33,901 bases of DNA, taken from Peptococcaceae bacterium UBA4997. Its GTDB lineage: Bacteria > Bacillota > Dehalobacteriia > UBA4068 > UBA4997. The stretch covers positions 1,948 through 35,848 of the forward strand of contig DGYV01000003.1 in assembly GCA_002398485.1 (NCBI GenBank). Reading direction: 5' to 3'. A program made the position numbers and the translations under genes. Below, piece after piece: positions 31,451 to 33,901 of this stretch (positions are counted from its first letter, which is position 1; every line of letters begins with the position of its first letter). A model generated the notes under the pieces. It made no database searches, had not been told where the DNA came from, and saw nothing but the letters and a program-made list of their open reading frames with translations.

Positions 31451-32598
31451 CTATACACTCCTTTATATGCTTTTGCCTGCGCCCTGGCAGCTTCATCAAC
31501 CGCCAAAACAGTATCCAAGTTCTTTATATAAATTGTCCAGTGTTTAGACATCAATTCTTCAACGCCTCTGGGTATATCCCAAAAACCTATTTCACCCTTC
31601 AAAAACCGCCACACCAAAACTTCATTTACTGCATTCAGCACTATGGGGTTGCTTTCGCCTATCATGCCGGCTTGCTTAGCCAGCTTAAGACAGGGAAAAC
31701 GGTTTTCATCAGGCTCGCTGAAAGTAAGCTGACCTATTTTTGCAAAATCAACTTCAGGCAGTTCGTTTGCCCACCTTTCCGGGTAAGTGAGCGCATATTG
31801 AATAGGTACCCGCATATCGGGCAAGCCCATATGGGCAAGCACCGCACTGTCATTATAACGTACCATGGAATGAATGATGCTTTGTGGGTGGATGACTACA
31901 TCTATATTTTCATATGGCACATCAAAAAGCCAGCGTGCCTCAATTATTTCCAAACCTTTGTTCATAAGGGTTGCACTATCTATAGAAATTTTAGGCCCCA
32001 TATTCCAGGTTGGGTGTTTAAGAGCTATTTCAGGTGTTACCGCCTTAAGGGTAAACATATCAGCATCCCTAAAAGGGCCGCCCGAAGCCGTTAAAACCAA
32101 GCTTTTAATACCATTATGCCCCTGCATACATTGCCAGATCGCCGAATGCTCACTATCCACAGGCAATATGCGCACACCTTTTTCTTTAGCCAACTGGGTA
32201 ACTATAGCACCTGCTGCTACCAATACCTCTTTATTGGCTAAAGCTATATCCTTGCCTGCCTCGATAGCTCGAAAAACGGGCACAAGGCCTGCCAGCCCTG
32301 AAATGGCGGCAACCACTATATCCGCCTCGGCCATGGTTGCGGCGGCTAATACGCCTTCCTCACCACACATTAGTTCACCCTTGTAATTCGGTAGGGCATC
32401 TTTTAATTCTTTATAAAAACATTCCTCACGAATGACCGCAAGCTTAGGCCCATATTTGATTATCTGCTGTGCTAAAAGCTCCCAGTTGGAACCGCCAACC
32501 AAAGCGTCCACCGCAAATTCTTCACTGAACCAATCACACACTTCCAGGGTTTGACGCCCAATAGAACCCGTACTGCCCAAAACCGCCAAATGCTTCAT
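31447..32598 (-). CDS. dxr: 1-deoxy-D-xylulose 5-phosphate reductoisomerase
   Basis: This 383-residue NADPH enzyme makes methylerythritol 4-phosphate, the committed step of the MEP pathway. The nucleotide motif is GSTGSIGRQTLEV at the N-terminus. Active-site regions are ALANKEVLVAAG, PVDSEHSAIWQCMQG, SASGGPF-like TASGGPFRDAD and HPTWNMGPKISIDSATLMNK. The start is ATG at 32598 behind AAGGAGTTCTAATTA. Its TGA stop overlaps rseP, which shows that TGA terminates normally in this organism. Confidence 0.98.
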   Translation of the reverse strand: MKHLAVLGSTGSIGRQTLEVCDWFSEEFAVDALVGGSNWELLAQQIIKYGPKLAVIREECFYKELKDALPNYKGELMCGEEGVLAAATMAEADIVVAAISGLAGLVPVFRAIEAGKDIALANKEVLVAAGAIVTQLAKEKGVRILPVDSEHSAIWQCMQGHNGIKSLVLTASGGPFRDADMFTLKAVTPEIALKHPTWNMGPKISIDSATLMNKGLEIIEARWLFDVPYENIDVVIHPQSIIHSMVRYNDSAVLAHMGLPDMRVPIQYALTYPERWANELPEVDFAKIGQLTFSEPDENRFPCLKLAKQAGMIGESNPIVLNAVNEVLVWRFLKGEIGFWDIPRGVEELMSKHWTIYIKNLDTVLAVDEAARAQAKAYKGVYR

Positions 32599-32623
32599 TA
32601 ATTAGAACTCCTTACCCATGCCC

Positions 32624-33733
32624 TTATTTTACGGGCTTTATTATATCTTTATTATCTTTGGATGCTCTGAATATACCAAGTATTAGCACCAATAAAATAG
32701 GCCCCGCAATCAAACCTATAACACCGAACATTTGCAAACCTATAAAAATTGCCGCCAAACCCGCAAGCGGATGCAAGCCTATATTTTGCGAAACTATTTT
32801 AGGTTCCAACACCTGCCTGCTTACGGTAATAACAGCATAAATAATAATAAGGCCTATGCCAAGCTTCATATTACCCGAAATCAATGATAAAACTGCCCAG
32901 GGGATAATTAAAGTACCTGGACCAAGTACAGGGATTATATCAAAAAGACCTGTTAACAAGCCCATAGTAAAAGCATATGGTGTACCTAAAATCAAAAAGC
33001 CAATCGTGCATAGCACCATGGTAATGCTCATAACAGTTATTTGTGCCCTAAAATAACCGGAAAAAGCCTTCGTAGCATTACTGTAGGTATCCACCACTTG
33101 ATTACGTTTTGAGGCAGGGAAAAGGCCGGCAAAACGCCGAAGCAGTTTATCCTTATCCTTAATAAAGAAATAAGTGCCCAAAATAGTAACTATAACAATA
33201 AGCACCAAGGAGGGCGTGAACATTAAAAAGTTTAACAGGCTGTTCAAAAATTGGTTGGTCCATTCCGAAAAAGCATCAATGAGCTTTTGCAGCGATTCCT
33301 TAATGGTATTTATATCCGCAACATTAAGCAGTATGAAATTATAAATATTGTTCATAAAATGAGTAACGGCATCCACATATTGCTGCAGATCAGGTATCCT
33401 ATCGATCATTTTGGCTATTTCATTGATAAGCCTTGAAATCAATGCACCTATAATTACAATAATAGCTATTAAAGTAAGCAAAACTACATTTAAAGCAGCC
33501 CAAGTACGCGACATTTTAAGCTTTCTTTCCAATAAGCCCACCAAAGGCTCCAAAAGAGCTGAAAGCACAAATGCTAAAATAAAAGGCAAAAGAATAGGCC
33601 CGATAAAGGCGGCAAACCTGCCCAAAACGGGAAGCACATAATCACCCAAAATGTAAACAGCCAAAAGAGCGGCCAAAACTGTAATAGAAAACTTTAGCCA
33701 ATAATTTAGTTTATCCCGTTCAATATATTTCAC
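32624..33733 (-). CDS. AI-2E-family (PF01594) permease
   Basis: This 369-residue polytopic membrane protein has two N-terminal helices, then a soluble, amphipathic stretch (about 95-155). A helix group and the signature GLLTGLFDIIPVLGPGTLII and PKIVSQNIGLHPLAGLAAIF follow. Members include TqsA and sodium/proton antiporters such as UPF0118 proteins; the substrate cannot be told. The start is GTG at 33733, directly after the cdsA stop, with AGGGGG inside cdsA, so translation is coupled. A permease between cdsA and dxr is not part of the usual core order. Confidence 0.92.
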   Translation of the reverse strand: MKYIERDKLNYWLKFSITVLAALLAVYILGDYVLPVLGRFAAFIGPILLPFILAFVLSALLEPLVGLLERKLKMSRTWAALNVVLLTLIAIIVIIGALISRLINEIAKMIDRIPDLQQYVDAVTHFMNNIYNFILLNVADINTIKESLQKLIDAFSEWTNQFLNSLLNFLMFTPSLVLIVIVTILGTYFFIKDKDKLLRRFAGLFPASKRNQVVDTYSNATKAFSGYFRAQITVMSITMVLCTIGFLILGTPYAFTMGLLTGLFDIIPVLGPGTLIIPWAVLSLISGNMKLGIGLIIIYAVITVSRQVLEPKIVSQNIGLHPLAGLAAIFIGLQMFGVIGLIAGPILLVLILGIFRASKDNKDIIKPVK

Positions 33734-33901
33734 TTATATTCCCCCTCTGCCAATACACAAAATAATTTCATAGGCATAATAAATAAAAGGAGCTATTAAA
33801 ATTATACTGTCAAAGCGGTCTAAAATACCACCGTGTCCCGGCAAAAATTTGCCCGCGTCCTTAACACCTGCCCAGCGTTTAAGCCAGGATTCCAAAAAGT
33901 C
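33734..33901 (-). CDS. cdsA: Phosphatidate cytidylyltransferase, C-terminal fragment cut by the window edge
   Basis: Only the last 55 codons are inside the window; the gene continues beyond 33901. They read [20 protein letters not shown] and then [11 protein letters not shown], which is the signature of CDP-diacylglycerol synthase (KD-x-G-x2-x-PGHGG-x-LDR-x-DS). A final membrane helix ([18 protein letters not shown]) precedes TAA at 33736-33734. The enzyme makes CDP-diacylglycerol for phospholipid synthesis. Its position before dxr and rseP fits the standard order. Confidence 0.95.
   Translation of the reverse strand, partial: DFLESWLKRWAGVKDAGKFLPGHGGILDRFDSIILIAPFIYYAYEIILCIGRGGI

Noticed and set aside
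31540..32386. Plus-strand reading frames opposite dxr
   Set aside because: They are antisense shadows of a clearly functional gene, with no ribosome binding sites and no recognisable domains.

Overview
The window looks like a chromosomal segment of a strictly anaerobic, low-GC member of the Firmicutes (Clostridia or Negativicutes grade). The signs are the recA-rny-ymdB and cdsA-dxr-rseP-ispG-proS gene orders, a PerR/YlbF pair, HepS/HepT-like prenyl synthase subunits, and strong AGGAGG-type ribosome binding sites. A large heterodisulfide-reductase-type electron-bifurcating operon fits anaerobic metabolism. I cannot name the genus. All genes but one (a LysM protein at 11628-12176) are on the minus strand, so transcription runs from high to low coordinates.

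Layout from the right end (transcription order): the 3' end of cdsA, an AI-2E-family permease, dxr, rseP, ispG, proS, a HepS-like protein and a HepT-like trans-prenyl synthase form a compact envelope/isoprenoid/tRNA-charging cluster. Next come a gamma-carbonic-anhydrase-like protein, recA (with a sigma-A promoter and a LexA-type box), a 517-base leader/intergenic region, rny, ymdB, an M19 dipeptidase, a PHP phosphoesterase, a small coiled-coil protein, an LCP cell-wall ligase, radC, dnaE, a DUF1858 redox-disulfide protein and hslO. Beyond these are the lone plus-strand LysM gene and a DUF362/ferredoxin protein.

The main feature is 3477-10117: a seven-gene operon hdrC-hdrB-hdrA-flxD-flxC-flxB-flxA. 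It encodes an NADH-linked, flavin-based electron-bifurcating HdrABC-FlxABCD complex. Both hdrA and flxD are interrupted by an in-frame TGA exactly where the family has a conserved cysteine. Each TGA is followed at the right distance by a stem-loop with G in its apical loop. Both are best read as selenoproteins (HdrA Sec194, FlxD Sec71), and a routine ORF caller would break both. TGA is used as an ordinary stop at hdrB, radC and dxr, so this is local recoding and not a changed genetic code.

The left end carries ylbF-perR, a membrane-anchored TPR protein and an M20 amidohydrolase that ends at a clear terminator. Several start codons were moved from the longest reading frame because the upstream start lies inside the Shine-Dalgarno sequence or far from one. 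I saw no tRNA, rRNA, CRISPR array, insertion sequence or phage genes. One degenerate intergenic palindromic repeat is present near 2276-2339.
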